This document shows, one piece after another, positions 7,969 through 16,773 of a DNA stretch of 64,000 bases (positions are counted from its first letter, which is position 1; each line of letters opens with the position of its first letter). A program made the translations under genes and the position numbers. This DNA is from Herbiconiux daphne (lineage in GTDB: Bacteria; Actinomycetota; Actinomycetes; Actinomycetales; Microbacteriaceae), in contig NZ_JANLCJ010000010.1 of the NCBI RefSeq assembly GCF_024979295.1, positions 1-64,000 on the forward strand, given 5' to 3'. The notes beneath the pieces were generated by a model, which saw only the letters and a list, made by a program, of their open reading frames with translations, did no database searches and was not told where the DNA came from.

Positions 7969-9276
7969 GTGCAGAAGACCTCAGTGACGAGGAAGAAGCG
8001 CGTGATGGCAGTCGCCGTGGCAGCCATCGCCGGCCTCAGCCTCGCAGCCTGCTCAGGCGGCGGAGGAGGCAGCTCGTCGAGCGACCTCACCGCCACCGGG
8101 CCCATCACCGTCTGGTATTCCAACAACGCCACCGAACTCGAGTGGGGCAAGCAGATGGTCGAGGCCTGGAACGCCGAGAACCCCGATCAGAAGGTGACCG
8201 GGCAGGAGATCCCCGCCGGCAAGTCGAGCGAAGAGGTCATCGGCGCCGCCATCACCGCCGGCAACGCGCCGTGCCTGGTGCTCAACACCGCGCCGAGCGC
8301 CGTGGGCCAGTTCGAGAAGCAGGGCGGTCTCGTGAACCTCTCCGACTTCGACGACGGGGCCTCCTACATCGAAGAGCGTTCCGGCGACATCGCCGCGCAA
8401 TACCAGAACGCCGACGGCGACTACTTCCAGTTCCCGTGGAAGGCCAACCCCGTGGTGATCTTCTACAACAAAGACCTGTTCGCCCAGGCCGGCCTCGACC
8501 CCGAGAACCCGAAGCTGTCGACCTACGACGACTTCATCGCCACCTCGAAGACGCTGGTCGACTCGGGCGTCGCGCCCTTCGCCATCCAGCCCGCCCCGAC
8601 GAGCGAGTTCTTCCAGATGCAGTTCGACTTCATGCCGCTGTACGCGGCGGCGACCGGCGGGAAGCAGATCGTCGAAGACGGCAAGGCCACCTTCGCCGAC
8701 GACGCCGGCTACGAGGTGGCCCAGTTCTGGCGCGACCTCTACGACCAGAAGCTCGCCGGCCAGGAGCAGTACCAGGGCGACGCCTTCGCCGACGGCCAGG
8801 CCGCCATGGCGATCGTGGGGCCGTGGGCCATCTCGGTCTACGACGGCGTGAACTTCGGCTCGGTGCCGGTTCCGACCCCCGAGGCCACCGACCCCGCCGA
8901 CATCTGGACCTTCAGCGACGCCAAGAACATCGGCCTCTTCAGCGCGTGCGAGAACAAGGGCACCGCCTGGAACGTTCTGAAGTTCGCGACCAGCGAGGAT
9001 CAAGACGGAAAGTTCCTCGAGACCACCGGCCAGATGCCGTTGCGCCAAGACCTGCCGACCGTGTACGCCGACTACTTCGCCGCGAACCCGGCCTACGTGC
9101 CGTTCGGCGATCTGGCCAGCCGCACCACCGAGGTTCCGAGCGGACCCAACACGGTTCAGATCATGCAGACCTTCCGTGACGCCTGGGGCAAATCGGTGAT
9201 CTTCGGCGAGGGTGACGTCGAGACGTCGCTGGATGACGCCGCCGCCACGATCGACGACCTCGCGACCCAGCCCTGA
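7969..9276 (+). CDS. sugar ABC transporter substrate-binding lipoprotein (CUT1)
   Basis: The 435-residue protein has a lipoprotein signal with lipobox LAAC near residues 25-28, followed by a Gly/Ser linker. It is a family 1 extracellular solute-binding protein ('GPITVWYSNNATELEWGKQMVEAWNAENP', 'FPWKANPVVIFYNKDLFAQAGLDPENP', 'AAMAIVGPWAISVYDGVNFG'). It should be anchored outside the membrane and deliver sugar to the two permeases next to it. The GTG start follows GAAAGGAG at good spacing. No ATPase is encoded here, so a shared MsiK-type ATPase elsewhere is likely. The substrate is probably a mannoside or related glycoside, inferred only from the GH130 neighbour. Confidence 0.92.
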   Translation: MQKTSVTRKKRVMAVAVAAIAGLSLAACSGGGGGSSSSDLTATGPITVWYSNNATELEWGKQMVEAWNAENPDQKVTGQEIPAGKSSEEVIGAAITAGNAPCLVLNTAPSAVGQFEKQGGLVNLSDFDDGASYIEERSGDIAAQYQNADGDYFQFPWKANPVVIFYNKDLFAQAGLDPENPKLSTYDDFIATSKTLVDSGVAPFAIQPAPTSEFFQMQFDFMPLYAAATGGKQIVEDGKATFADDAGYEVAQFWRDLYDQKLAGQEQYQGDAFADGQAAMAIVGPWAISVYDGVNFGSVPVPTPEATDPADIWTFSDAKNIGLFSACENKGTAWNVLKFATSEDQDGKFLETTGQMPLRQDLPTVYADYFAANPAYVPFGDLASRTTEVPSGPNTVQIMQTFRDAWGKSVIFGEGDVETSLDDAAATIDDLATQP

Positions 9277-9280
9277 GCCG

Positions 9281-10243
9281 ATGACCACCATCGTCACACC
9301 GCCCCGGGCTCCGGCGCCTGAGAGCGCTGGAGCCCCCGGGCCCCACGCCAAACGTTCACTGCGGCACCGCATCTTCGGGCGCCAGCCGCTCGGTCTGCTG
9401 TTCAGCTCGCCCTATCTGGTGTTCGTTCTCGCCGTGTTCGCGTTCCCGATCGTGTATTCGGTCTGGATCTCGTTCCACGACTTCTTCTTCGCCGCCCCCG
9501 GCGCGAACCCCGAACGGCCCTTCGTCGGGCTCGACAACTACATCTACGCGTTCAGCAACCCGGCGGTCATCCGTTCGTTCGGCAACGTCGGCATCTTCCT
9601 GCTGATCAACGTGCCGCTCACGGTGGTGCTGTCACTGCTGCTCGCGTCGGCGCTCAACAAGGTCGTTCACTTCCGCACGTTCCTGCGGGTCAGCTTCTAC
9701 GTTCCCTACGTCACGGCGAGCGTGGCGGTGGTGGCCGTGTGGTTGTTCCTGTTCAACGGCAACGGGCTGGTGAACTCGCTGCTCGGGCCGTTCGCGCCCG
9801 ACCCCTCGTGGCTCATCAACGAGAACCTGGCCATGCCGGTGATCGCGATCTACGTCACCTGGAAGCAGCTGGGCTTCTACATCCTGCTCTACCTGGCGGC
9901 TCTGCAGAACGTGCCGAAAGAGCTCTACGAGTCGGCGTCGACCGACGGCGCCGGCGCCGTGCGCAAGTTCTTCTCGGTCACGGTGCCGGGCGTTCGGCCC
10001 GCGACCCTGCTGGTGCTGCTCGTCTCCACGGTGACGGGCGCGAACCTCTTCACCGAGCCCTACCTGCTGACGGGCGGCGGCGGCCCCAACGGCGCGTCGG
10101 CCTCGCCGGTGCTGCTGATGTATCAGCTCGGCATCCAGCAGGGCCAACCGGATGTCGCATCCGCCATCGGTGTCGTGCTCGTGATCGGCGTGCTCATCAT
10201 CGCGTTCGTGCAGAACCGATTCGTGGGGGAGAGGGACTCATGA
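9281..10243 (+). CDS. sugar ABC transporter permease, MalF-like
   Basis: The 320-residue protein has six expected membrane segments, beginning 'LGLLFSSPYLVFVLAVFAFPIVYSVWISF', and the inner-membrane-protein signature EAA-like loop 'LYESASTDGAGAVRKFFSVTVPGVRPATLLVLL' that contacts the ATPase. ATG 9281 lies four bases after the binding-protein stop; the frame is open further upstream but that part overlaps the previous gene. Together with the next gene it forms the importer's membrane channel. Confidence 0.92.
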   Translation: MTTIVTPPRAPAPESAGAPGPHAKRSLRHRIFGRQPLGLLFSSPYLVFVLAVFAFPIVYSVWISFHDFFFAAPGANPERPFVGLDNYIYAFSNPAVIRSFGNVGIFLLINVPLTVVLSLLLASALNKVVHFRTFLRVSFYVPYVTASVAVVAVWLFLFNGNGLVNSLLGPFAPDPSWLINENLAMPVIAIYVTWKQLGFYILLYLAALQNVPKELYESASTDGAGAVRKFFSVTVPGVRPATLLVLLVSTVTGANLFTEPYLLTGGGGPNGASASPVLLMYQLGIQQGQPDVASAIGVVLVIGVLIIAFVQNRFVGERDS

Positions 10244-11130
10244 CCACCACCCGGAGACAGCGTGCTACCGGCATCCGTCACCCCCGGCCGAGCGGATGGT
10301 CGCGCACACAGTCGATCCTGCGGGGCGTCGTGCTGACGCTCGGGGCACTCGTGTTCCTGTTCCCCTTCTATTACATGATCGTCGGGGCGCTGCAGAAAGA
10401 CCCCGACCCCACCATCGCCGGGGCGTTCCCCAACCCGGCGAACCTCACCCTCGACAACTTCGTCAACGTGAACGACCGCATCAACCTGGCGTCGGGGCTC
10501 GTGAACTCGGGCATCTTCACCGGGGGAGTGCTGCTGTGCACCGTGATCTTCGGCGTGCTGGTGGGCTATGCGCTCGCCATGCTGAAGTGGCGGGGAGCCC
10601 GAGCGACCTTCGCGCTGGCGCTGCTGGTGCAGGTCATCCCGTTCCAGCTGCTGCAGATTCCGCTCTACGTGCTGATCGCGCGCGACTACGGGCTCGCCGA
10701 CACGCACGTGGGCATGATCCTGCCGTTCGCCATCAACTCCACGGCGGTGATCATCTTCCGGCAGTACTTCCTGCAGCTGCCGAAAGAGTTGTTCGAGGCC
10801 GCCCGCATCGACGGCGCGGGCGAGCTCAGGCTGCTCTGGAGCGTGGCGCTGCCGCTCGTGCGACCCGCGCTCGTGACGGCGGTGCTGCTGACCTTCATCG
10901 GGCCGTGGAACGAGTTCCTCTGGCCGTTCCTCATCACGAAGGATGCCGCCCTGCAACCGCTGGCCGTGTCTCTCGCGAATTACATCTCAACGGTCGCCGC
11001 GTCGGCCGACAACCCGTTCGGTGCGATCCTCGCCGGCGCGGTGGTGCTGGCCGCCCCGGTGGTCGTGCTGTTCATCGTGTTCCAGCGCTACTTCGTCTCG
11101 AACGACCTCGGATCAGGAGTGAAAGGATAG
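10240..11130 (+). CDS. sugar ABC transporter permease, MalG-like
   Basis: The 296-residue protein is the second CUT1 permease. It has about six membrane segments ('GVVLTLGALVFLFPFYYMIVGALQ' first) and the EAA loop 'LPKELFEAARIDGAGELRLLWSVALPLVRPALVTAVLLTF'. Its ATG overlaps the stop of the first permease (ATGA), indicating coupled translation and fixed 1:1 stoichiometry. Confidence 0.92.
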   Translation: MTTTRRQRATGIRHPRPSGWSRTQSILRGVVLTLGALVFLFPFYYMIVGALQKDPDPTIAGAFPNPANLTLDNFVNVNDRINLASGLVNSGIFTGGVLLCTVIFGVLVGYALAMLKWRGARATFALALLVQVIPFQLLQIPLYVLIARDYGLADTHVGMILPFAINSTAVIIFRQYFLQLPKELFEAARIDGAGELRLLWSVALPLVRPALVTAVLLTFIGPWNEFLWPFLITKDAALQPLAVSLANYISTVAASADNPFGAILAGAVVLAAPVVVLFIVFQRYFVSNDLGSGVKG

Positions 11131-11132
11131 AC

Positions 11133-12203
11133 ATGACCTCCGCAACCACCACCACCGTTCCCTACCGACTCGAGCGCGCCGGCATCGTGATGCAACCCGA
11201 GCCGGGCAACGAGCTCGAGGCCGAGGGAGTGCTGAACCCGGCGAGCGGCCGAACCCCCGAGGGTGACCTCTACCTGCTCCCGCGGCTCGTGGCCACCGGG
11301 AACGTGTCGCGCGTCGGGCTCGTCCGGGTCGTGATCGACGACGGCGTGCCCGTAGGCGTCGAGCGCGAGGGCGTGGTGCTCGAGCCCGACCGCGGTTTCG
11401 AGCGCGGTGCCCACAACGCCGGGGTCGAAGACCCGCGGGTCACCTTCATCCCGTCGCTCGGCCTGCACGTGATGACCTACGTGGCCTACGGCCCCCTCGG
11501 GCCGCGCACCGCGATCGCCGTGTCGAGCGATCTGCGCGAGTGGCGACGGCTCGGCCCCGTGACGTTCTCCTACGATGACGCGCTCGACATCGATCTCAAC
11601 CTGTTCCACAACAAGGACACCGTGTTCTTTCCCGAGCAGGTCGTGGCGCCCGACGGCACGCTCTCCTACGCGGTGCTGCACCGGCCGATGTGGGATCTCG
11701 GCGAGACGAAGCCCGGTGAGGGCGTGCGGGTGCCCGCCGGCATCACCGATCAGCGGCAGAGCATCTGGATCAGCTACGTTCCCGTCTCGGCCGTCGAGCG
11801 CGACCTGTCGGAGCTGACGCGGTGGACCAGGCACCGCTTCCTGGCCGGGCCCGAGTTCACCTTCGAGGAGCTCAAGATCGGCGGCGGCCCCGCGCCGTTG
11901 CGGGTGCCCGAGGGCTGGCTGCTCATCCACCACGGAGTGACCGGCACCATCGACAGCGCGTTCTCGCAGCAGCAGAAGGTGAACTACGCGGCCGGCGCCA
12001 TCCTGCTCGACGGCGACGACCCGTCGAAGGTCATCGCCCGCACCGCGGAGCCGCTGCTCGCGCCCGAGACCGACGACGAGCGCAGCGGCATCGTGCCGAA
12101 CGTGGTGTTCCCCACGGCGATCGAGCAGATCGACGGGCAGCACTTCGTGTTCTACGGCATGGCCGACTCCAAGATCGGGGTCGCGCGCCTCGTGCGCACC
12201 TGA
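11133..12203 (+). CDS. GH130-family glycoside phosphorylase/hydrolase
   Basis: The 356-residue protein has the features of GH130 enzymes, which cleave beta-mannosides by phosphorolysis or hydrolysis in the cytosol: N-terminal 'LNPASGRTPEGDLYLLPRLV', 'NAGVEDPRVTFI', 'DLNLFHNKDTVFFPEQV' and the C-terminal 'GVTGTIDSAFSQQQKVNYAAGAILLDGDDPSKVIARTAEPLLAPE' with 'VPNVVFPTAI'. The invariant Asp of the family is expected in the EDPR motif. It is the last gene of the LacI-importer operon, starting two bases after the permease stop. The exact linkage cannot be told from sequence; beta-1,2- or beta-1,4-mannosides are possible. Confidence 0.85.
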   Translation: MTSATTTTVPYRLERAGIVMQPEPGNELEAEGVLNPASGRTPEGDLYLLPRLVATGNVSRVGLVRVVIDDGVPVGVEREGVVLEPDRGFERGAHNAGVEDPRVTFIPSLGLHVMTYVAYGPLGPRTAIAVSSDLREWRRLGPVTFSYDDALDIDLNLFHNKDTVFFPEQVVAPDGTLSYAVLHRPMWDLGETKPGEGVRVPAGITDQRQSIWISYVPVSAVERDLSELTRWTRHRFLAGPEFTFEELKIGGGPAPLRVPEGWLLIHHGVTGTIDSAFSQQQKVNYAAGAILLDGDDPSKVIARTAEPLLAPETDDERSGIVPNVVFPTAIEQIDGQHFVFYGMADSKIGVARLVRT

Positions 12204-12216
12204 CCAGGGTTCCGCT

Positions 12217-12271
12217 GAGTTGCGCCGAAGTGACCACGCGCTGCGCGCTGTGGGTCACTTCGGCGCAACTC
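12217..12271. repeat. dispersed palindrome family, copy B
   Basis: It has the same 19-base arms as copy A (12217-12235 and 12253-12271) and a 17-base loop that differs from copy A by one base. It lies 13 bases after the GH130 stop and just before the GNAT promoter, where it could also work as a terminator. Confidence 0.9.
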
Positions 12272-12295
12272 AACGGGGAGGGGCAGACTGGGCGC

Positions 12296-12810
12296 ATGCC
12301 GGAGACGATCGTGGGCGATCGGGTCACGCTGCTGCCCGTCGCGACCGAGGACGTCGGCGAGTTGCGGCGCATCCGCTTGACTCCCGAGGTGGCGGCACGG
12401 TGGGGTCGTGACGGCACCGCGCCACCGTGGCCGTTCGACGACCCCGAGGCGGTGGTGTTCACCGTGCGGGTGGGTGGCCGCACCGGCCCCATCGCGGGCA
12501 TGATCCAGTACAGCGAAGAGAACGACCCCGACTACCGGCACGCGTCGATCGACATCTTCCTCGACCCTGCCGTGCACGGCCGCGGGCTCGGGCGCGATGC
12601 GGTGCACGCGCTCGCGACCCATCTCATCCGGGTGCGGGGGCACCACCGGCTCACCATCGACCCGGCGGCCGACAACGAGGCCGCGATCCGGGCCTATGCG
12701 GCAGCGGGGTTCCGGCCGGTGGGGTGATGCGGCGCTACGAGCGCGACACGTCGGGCGAGGGCTGGCACGACGCGCTGCTCATGGACCTGCTGGCCGACGA
12801 GCTGCCGTGA
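12296..12810 (+). pseudogene. GNAT acetyltransferase (AAC(6')-like), frameshifted
   Basis: The first frame (12296-12727, 143 residues) encodes a GNAT domain: 'VTLLPVATEDVGELRRI', 'DIFLDPAVHGRGLGRDAVHALATHLI' (acetyl-CoA loop), 'HRLTIDPAADNEAAIRAYAAAGFRPVG', then TGA. The family ending continues directly in the next frame: 'VMRRYERDTSGEGWHDALLMDLLADELP', stopping at 12810. One G appears to be missing from the GTGGGGTGATG run near 12720. The reading is either a real frameshift or a homopolymer error. The fold resembles aminoglycoside 6'-N-acetyltransferase relatives. A CAGACT box lies six bases before ATG 12296. Confidence 0.8.
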
Positions 12811-12862
12811 CGGTCGGGGCTGTGACGCTCGAACTCAGGGCTCGGGCCGCTGTCGCCCGTTC

Positions 12863-13660
12863 TCAGAGTTCGGACTCGACCGGCTCAGGGTTCAGCAGGT
12901 CGGCGACCGACGCGAGGATCTCGTCGGGCCTGAACGGGTATTTGTCGATCTCGGCCTGGTCGCTGATGCCCGTCATCACGAGGATCGTGTGCAGCCCCGC
13001 CTCGATGCCGGCCACGACATCGGTGTCCATGCGGTCGCCGATCATGCCCGTGTTCTCGGAGTGGGCGCCGATGCGATTCATCGCCGAGCGGAACATCATC
13101 GGGTTCGGCTTGCCCACCACATAGGGCTCCTTGCCCGTCGCCTTCGTGATGAGCGCGGCGATGGCGCCGGTGGCCGGCAGCGGCCCGTCGGCACTCGGGC
13201 CTGTGGCATCCGGATTCGTCACGATGAACCGCGACCCCGCGCCGATCAGCCGGATCGCCTTCGTGATGGCGTCGAACGAGTAGTTGCGGGTCTCGCCGAC
13301 CACCACGTAGTCGGGCGCCGTCTCGGTCATGATGAAACCGGCTTCGTGCAGGGCCGTGGTGATGCCGGCTTCGCCGATGACGAAGGCGCTGCCGCCCGGG
13401 ATCTGGTCTTTCAAGAAGGTGGCGGTGGCGAGGGCCGAGGTCCAGATGAACTCCTCGGGCACTTCGAGGCCGGATGCCCGCAGCCGAGCGCTCAGATCGC
13501 GCGGGGTGAAGATGGAGTTGTTGGTGAGCACGAGGTAGGGCTTGCCCTCGTCGCGCCACTGCTGCAGCAGTTCGGCCGCCCCGGTGATGGGGTGGTTCTC
13601 GTGCACGAGAACGCCGTCCATGTCGGTGAGCCAGCATTCGATCTCGTCGCGACGCGCCAT
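12863..13660 (-). CDS. HAD-IIA family phosphatase (NagD-like)
   Basis: The 265-residue protein is a haloacid-dehalogenase-type hydrolase of the IIA subclass, which dephosphorylates small sugar or nucleotide phosphates. Motif I is 'CWLTDMDGVLVHENHPI' (nucleophile Asp near residue 12), motif II 'LVLTNNS', motif III Lys in 'VVGKPNPMMFRSAMNRIG', and motif IV 'GMIGDRMDTDVVAGIEAGL'. AGGAG seven bases before ATG 13660 gives the start. It is convergent with the GNAT gene. The physiological substrate is not known. Confidence 0.9.
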   Translation of the reverse strand: MARRDEIECWLTDMDGVLVHENHPITGAAELLQQWRDEGKPYLVLTNNSIFTPRDLSARLRASGLEVPEEFIWTSALATATFLKDQIPGGSAFVIGEAGITTALHEAGFIMTETAPDYVVVGETRNYSFDAITKAIRLIGAGSRFIVTNPDATGPSADGPLPATGAIAALITKATGKEPYVVGKPNPMMFRSAMNRIGAHSENTGMIGDRMDTDVVAGIEAGLHTILVMTGISDQAEIDKYPFRPDEILASVADLLNPEPVESEL

Positions 13661-13810
13661 GGTGATCTCCTACTCCCGCGTTCGTTCCAGAGTACAGGGG
13701 CGGCTTGGCGGGAGCGGGGGGCAACGATGCGTGGGCTGTGCGACGGCCTGGATAGAGTTCTCGGATCGGGTCGGGTCGGGCCGCGCGCCCGCGTCGTTCA
13801 AGGGGGACAC

Positions 13811-14614
13811 ATGCTGCATCCGGTGGTCGGCAACAGGCGGGTCGTCGTAGGCACGGCTCTGCTGGCGGCGCTGCTGGGCGCGCTGGCGGGGGTCGCCGGA
13901 TGCTCGGCGCCGGCGGAGACGCCCGCCACGGTGGCCGCGAGCCCGGTCGCGGCCTCGCCCGCGGCATCCGCTCAGCCGATCGAGCAGGTCGTGCCGCTCG
14001 ACCCGCTGGCCGAGCCGCTCGTGCAGGTGGGGCACTCGCTCGTGACGGGGTCGGAGGGATTCGCGCCGGTCGAGGCGCGCACCCGGCTCGACATGGCGAC
14101 CGCCGCGCTCGAGGCCGACGTGCAGGTGGTGCAGCTCTCGATGGCCGGTGGTCCGGCCGCGAGTCAGGCCGACCCGCCGGTCGACGAGGCCCGCATCGCC
14201 GCCGACATCGCCGCGGTCTACGACGCCGTGCACGCGGTGCGGGTGGCTGTGGTGGAGACGGCCGTGCAGGTGGTGAACGTCGACGCTCCGGATGCCGCGG
14301 CGGCGGTGCGCGACGAGCTCTACCTCGCCATCGTCGACCAGCAGGCGCAGACGGCGGCGACCGATGACACGGCGCGCCAGGTGCTCGAACTCGTGCGGAA
14401 GATCCGGGCGGCGCAGGATTCGCAGGCGGAGTGGGTGGCCGCGCAGGCGGCGGCGGAGGAGGCCGGGTCGCAGGGCGCGGGCGGGTCGTCGGGCGGTTCG
14501 GAAGATTCAGGCGGATCGGGCGCGTCGGACGTGCGGCCGGTGCCGATCGCGCCCTTGCCCAAGACGGAGTGCCACTTCGACGAGAACATGCAGCCGGTGT
14601 GCACGACGTCGTGA
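13811..14614 (+). CDS. putative lipoprotein of unknown function
   Basis: The 267-residue protein has a signal sequence with a lipobox-like 'AGVAGCSAP' (Cys about residue 31), an Ala/Pro/Thr linker, a predicted helical middle region (about 60-215) rich in Ala/Asp/Val, and a Gly/Ser-rich stretch (about 220-240). It ends 'ECHFDENMQPVCTTS', two Cys that could form a disulfide. No recognised family. AGGGGG precedes ATG 13811 by a short spacer. It is monocistronic and directly upstream of the NAD operon. Confidence 0.65.
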   Translation: MLHPVVGNRRVVVGTALLAALLGALAGVAGCSAPAETPATVAASPVAASPAASAQPIEQVVPLDPLAEPLVQVGHSLVTGSEGFAPVEARTRLDMATAALEADVQVVQLSMAGGPAASQADPPVDEARIAADIAAVYDAVHAVRVAVVETAVQVVNVDAPDAAAAVRDELYLAIVDQQAQTAATDDTARQVLELVRKIRAAQDSQAEWVAAQAAAEEAGSQGAGGSSGGSEDSGGSGASDVRPVPIAPLPKTECHFDENMQPVCTTS

Positions 14615-14636
14615 GGTAGCCGGTTTGTGTCAATCC

Positions 14637-14673
14637 GACTTTAAGGGTTATAGTCGTACTTACCTTTAGAGTC
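14637..14673 (+). promoter_or_regulatory. candidate NrtR operator overlapping the nrtR-nad promoter
   Basis: GACTTTAAGG (14637-14646) and CCTTTAGAGTC (14663-14673) form an imperfect inverted repeat. Between them is TATAGT (14649-14654), which fits a -10 box. An operator over the promoter fits autoregulated control of NAD synthesis by the adjacent NrtR. The site differs enough from published NrtR sites that I call it only a candidate. Confidence 0.5.
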
Positions 14674-14716
14674 GCTGCGGCGACGCCTCCGAACATGCTT
14701 CGCGAACGGGCGACAA

Positions 14717-15484
14717 ATGACCGAGAAGACCACCGACGCCAGCGTCACGCTCGCCGTGTCGACGGTCATCTTCGCGTTGCGACCCGACCGGCCCACCGAC
14801 CTGCCGTCGTTGTGGCTGCCGCTCGTGCGGCGCATCCGGCCGCCCTATGACGGGCAGTGGGCGCTGCCCGGTGGCCCGTTGCGGGCCGACGAAGATCTCG
14901 AGGCCTCGGCCGCCCGCACGCTCGCGGCCACCACGGCGCTGACGCCCAGCTACCTCGAGCAGCTCTATGCGTTCGGCACGCTCGACCGTTCACCGCTCGA
15001 GCGCATCACGGCGAAGGCGCTGGGCCTGACCGAGCGGGTGGTCTCGATCGTCTACTGGGCGCTGGTGAACCCCGATCAGGTGGTGCAGTCGGGCAACGCG
15101 AGCGAGAACGTCGCCTGGTTCTCGGTCGACGACCTGCCCGACCTCGCGTTCGACCACGACGTCATCGTCGAATACGCGCTGTGGCGGTTGCGCAACAAGG
15201 TGGAATACAGCCGCATCGCGCACGCCTTCCTCGGCGACACGTTCACCCTCGCCGAGTTGCGCGAGGTGCACGAGGCGGTGCTCGGGCGCTCGCTCGATCC
15301 GGCGAACTTCCGCCGGCAGATCGAGTCGGCGAACGCGGTGGTGCCCACGGGCAAGCGCGTCACGGGCACGAGCTATCGCCCGCCCAAGCTCTACCGCTAC
15401 AACCAGGCCATCGAGCCGATCGACCGAGGGCCGCTTCCCGGCGCACGCCAGCCGCTGCCCGCCGCAAGAAAGCTGGAATCATGA
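14717..15484 (+). CDS. nrtR: NrtR-type Nudix transcriptional regulator of NAD synthesis
   Basis: The 255-residue protein has an N-terminal Nudix fold ('VSTVIFALRP', 'WALPGGPLRADEDLEASAARTLAATTAL', a degenerate Nudix box lacking the full REXXEE set). The C-terminal winged helix is 'YSRIAHAFLGDTFTLAELREVHEAVLGRSLDPANFRRQIES'. This is the NrtR layout: the Nudix domain binds ADP-ribose-type NAD metabolites and the wing binds DNA. It is followed by nadA with an ATGA overlap, so the regulator is in the same operon it is thought to repress. Confidence 0.88.
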   Translation: MTEKTTDASVTLAVSTVIFALRPDRPTDLPSLWLPLVRRIRPPYDGQWALPGGPLRADEDLEASAARTLAATTALTPSYLEQLYAFGTLDRSPLERITAKALGLTERVVSIVYWALVNPDQVVQSGNASENVAWFSVDDLPDLAFDHDVIVEYALWRLRNKVEYSRIAHAFLGDTFTLAELREVHEAVLGRSLDPANFRRQIESANAVVPTGKRVTGTSYRPPKLYRYNQAIEPIDRGPLPGARQPLPAARKLES

Positions 15485-16773
15485 GCACCTCCACCCTGTC
15501 GGTCGACGCCGAGATCACGCTCATCACCGCCGGCAGCCCCGGCGTCACCGGTTCGACCTGCACGCCCGAGCTGGCCGAGGGCCCCTGGGTGTTCGACCTG
15601 CAGCCGGCGCCCTCCTACGGCCCCGGGGCCTCGATGGCCGACCCGATCCCCTCCGACACCCCGCGGCAAGGTCAGCTTCCCGACGACTACAAGACGGCGT
15701 CGAAGCTCGAACTCGACGTGCGTATCCGGGCTGCCAAGAAGACGCTGGGCGACCGGGTGGTGGTGCTCGGCCACTTCTATCAGCGCGACGAGGTGGTGCA
15801 GTACGCCGACTTCGTGGGCGACTCGTTCCAGTTGGCCAACGCGGCGAAGGCGAAGCCCGAGGCCGAGGCGATCGTGTTCTGCGGCGTGCACTTCATGGCC
15901 GAGACGGCCGACATCCTCGCGGGGCCGGCCCAGGCGGTCATCCTCCCGAACCTCGCGGCGGGTTGCTCGATGGCCGACATGGCCGACATCGACTCGGTCG
16001 AAGAGGCCTGGGCCCAGCTCGCCGAGCTCTACGGAACCGAGCCGGATGCCTCGGGTCGCGTTCCGGTGATCCCGGTGACCTACATGAACTCCTCGGCGGC
16101 ACTCAAAGGGTTCTGCGGCGAGCACGGCGGCATCGTCTGCACGTCGTCGAATGCGGCGACGGTGCTCGAGTGGGCCTTCGCGCGCGGCCAGCGCGTGCTG
16201 TTCTTTCCCGACCAGCACCTCGGCCGCAACACCGCCAAGGCCATGGGGGTGCCGCTCGAGCGCATGCCGATGTGGAACCCGCGCAAGGCGCTCGGCGGCA
16301 ACGACGAGCAGGGGCTGCTCGACGCGCAGGTCATCCTGTGGCACGGCTTCTGCTCGGTGCACAAGCGCTTCACGGTCGCCCAGATCGAGAAGGCGCGCGC
16401 CGAGCACCCCGACGTGCGCGTGATCGTGCACCCCGAGTGCCCCATGCCGGTCGTCGACGCCGCCGACGAATACGGCTCGACCGACTACATCACGAAGGCC
16501 ATCGCGGCGGCGCCGGCCGGCTCCACCTTCGCCATCGGCACCGAGATCAATCTCGTGCAGCGGCTCGCCAACGACTATCCGCAGCACACCATCTTCTGCC
16601 TCGACGACGTCATCTGCCCCTGCTCGACGATGTACCGCATCCACCCCGGCTACCTCGCCTGGGTGCTCGAAGAACTCGTGGCGGGCCGCGTGGTCAACCA
16701 GATCACGGTGGCCGACGACGTGGCGGTGCCGGCCCGGGTGGCCCTCGAGCGCATGCTGGCGGCGCGACCATGA
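15481..16773 (+). CDS. nadA: quinolinate synthase
   Basis: NadA condenses iminoaspartate with dihydroxyacetone phosphate to quinolinate using a [4Fe-4S] cluster. The 430-residue product shows 'VVVLGHFYQRDEVVQYADFVGDSFQLA', and the cluster cysteines in 'VFCGVHFMAETADIL', 'GFCGEHGGIVCTSSNA' and 'DDVICPCSTMYRI'. 'FFPDQHLGRNTA' and 'HPECPMPVVDAADEYGST' are also typical. The N-terminal extension of about 65 residues before the catalytic core is usual for the longer actinobacterial form. ATG overlaps the nrtR stop. Confidence 0.96.
   Translation: MSTSTLSVDAEITLITAGSPGVTGSTCTPELAEGPWVFDLQPAPSYGPGASMADPIPSDTPRQGQLPDDYKTASKLELDVRIRAAKKTLGDRVVVLGHFYQRDEVVQYADFVGDSFQLANAAKAKPEAEAIVFCGVHFMAETADILAGPAQAVILPNLAAGCSMADMADIDSVEEAWAQLAELYGTEPDASGRVPVIPVTYMNSSAALKGFCGEHGGIVCTSSNAATVLEWAFARGQRVLFFPDQHLGRNTAKAMGVPLERMPMWNPRKALGGNDEQGLLDAQVILWHGFCSVHKRFTVAQIEKARAEHPDVRVIVHPECPMPVVDAADEYGSTDYITKAIAAAPAGSTFAIGTEINLVQRLANDYPQHTIFCLDDVICPCSTMYRIHPGYLAWVLEELVAGRVVNQITVADDVAVPARVALERMLAARP

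Noticed and set aside
12885..14696. 603-codon open frame on the minus strand
   Set aside because: It lies antisense to the lipoprotein gene and in another frame of the HAD gene, with Arg/Pro-rich low-complexity sequence.
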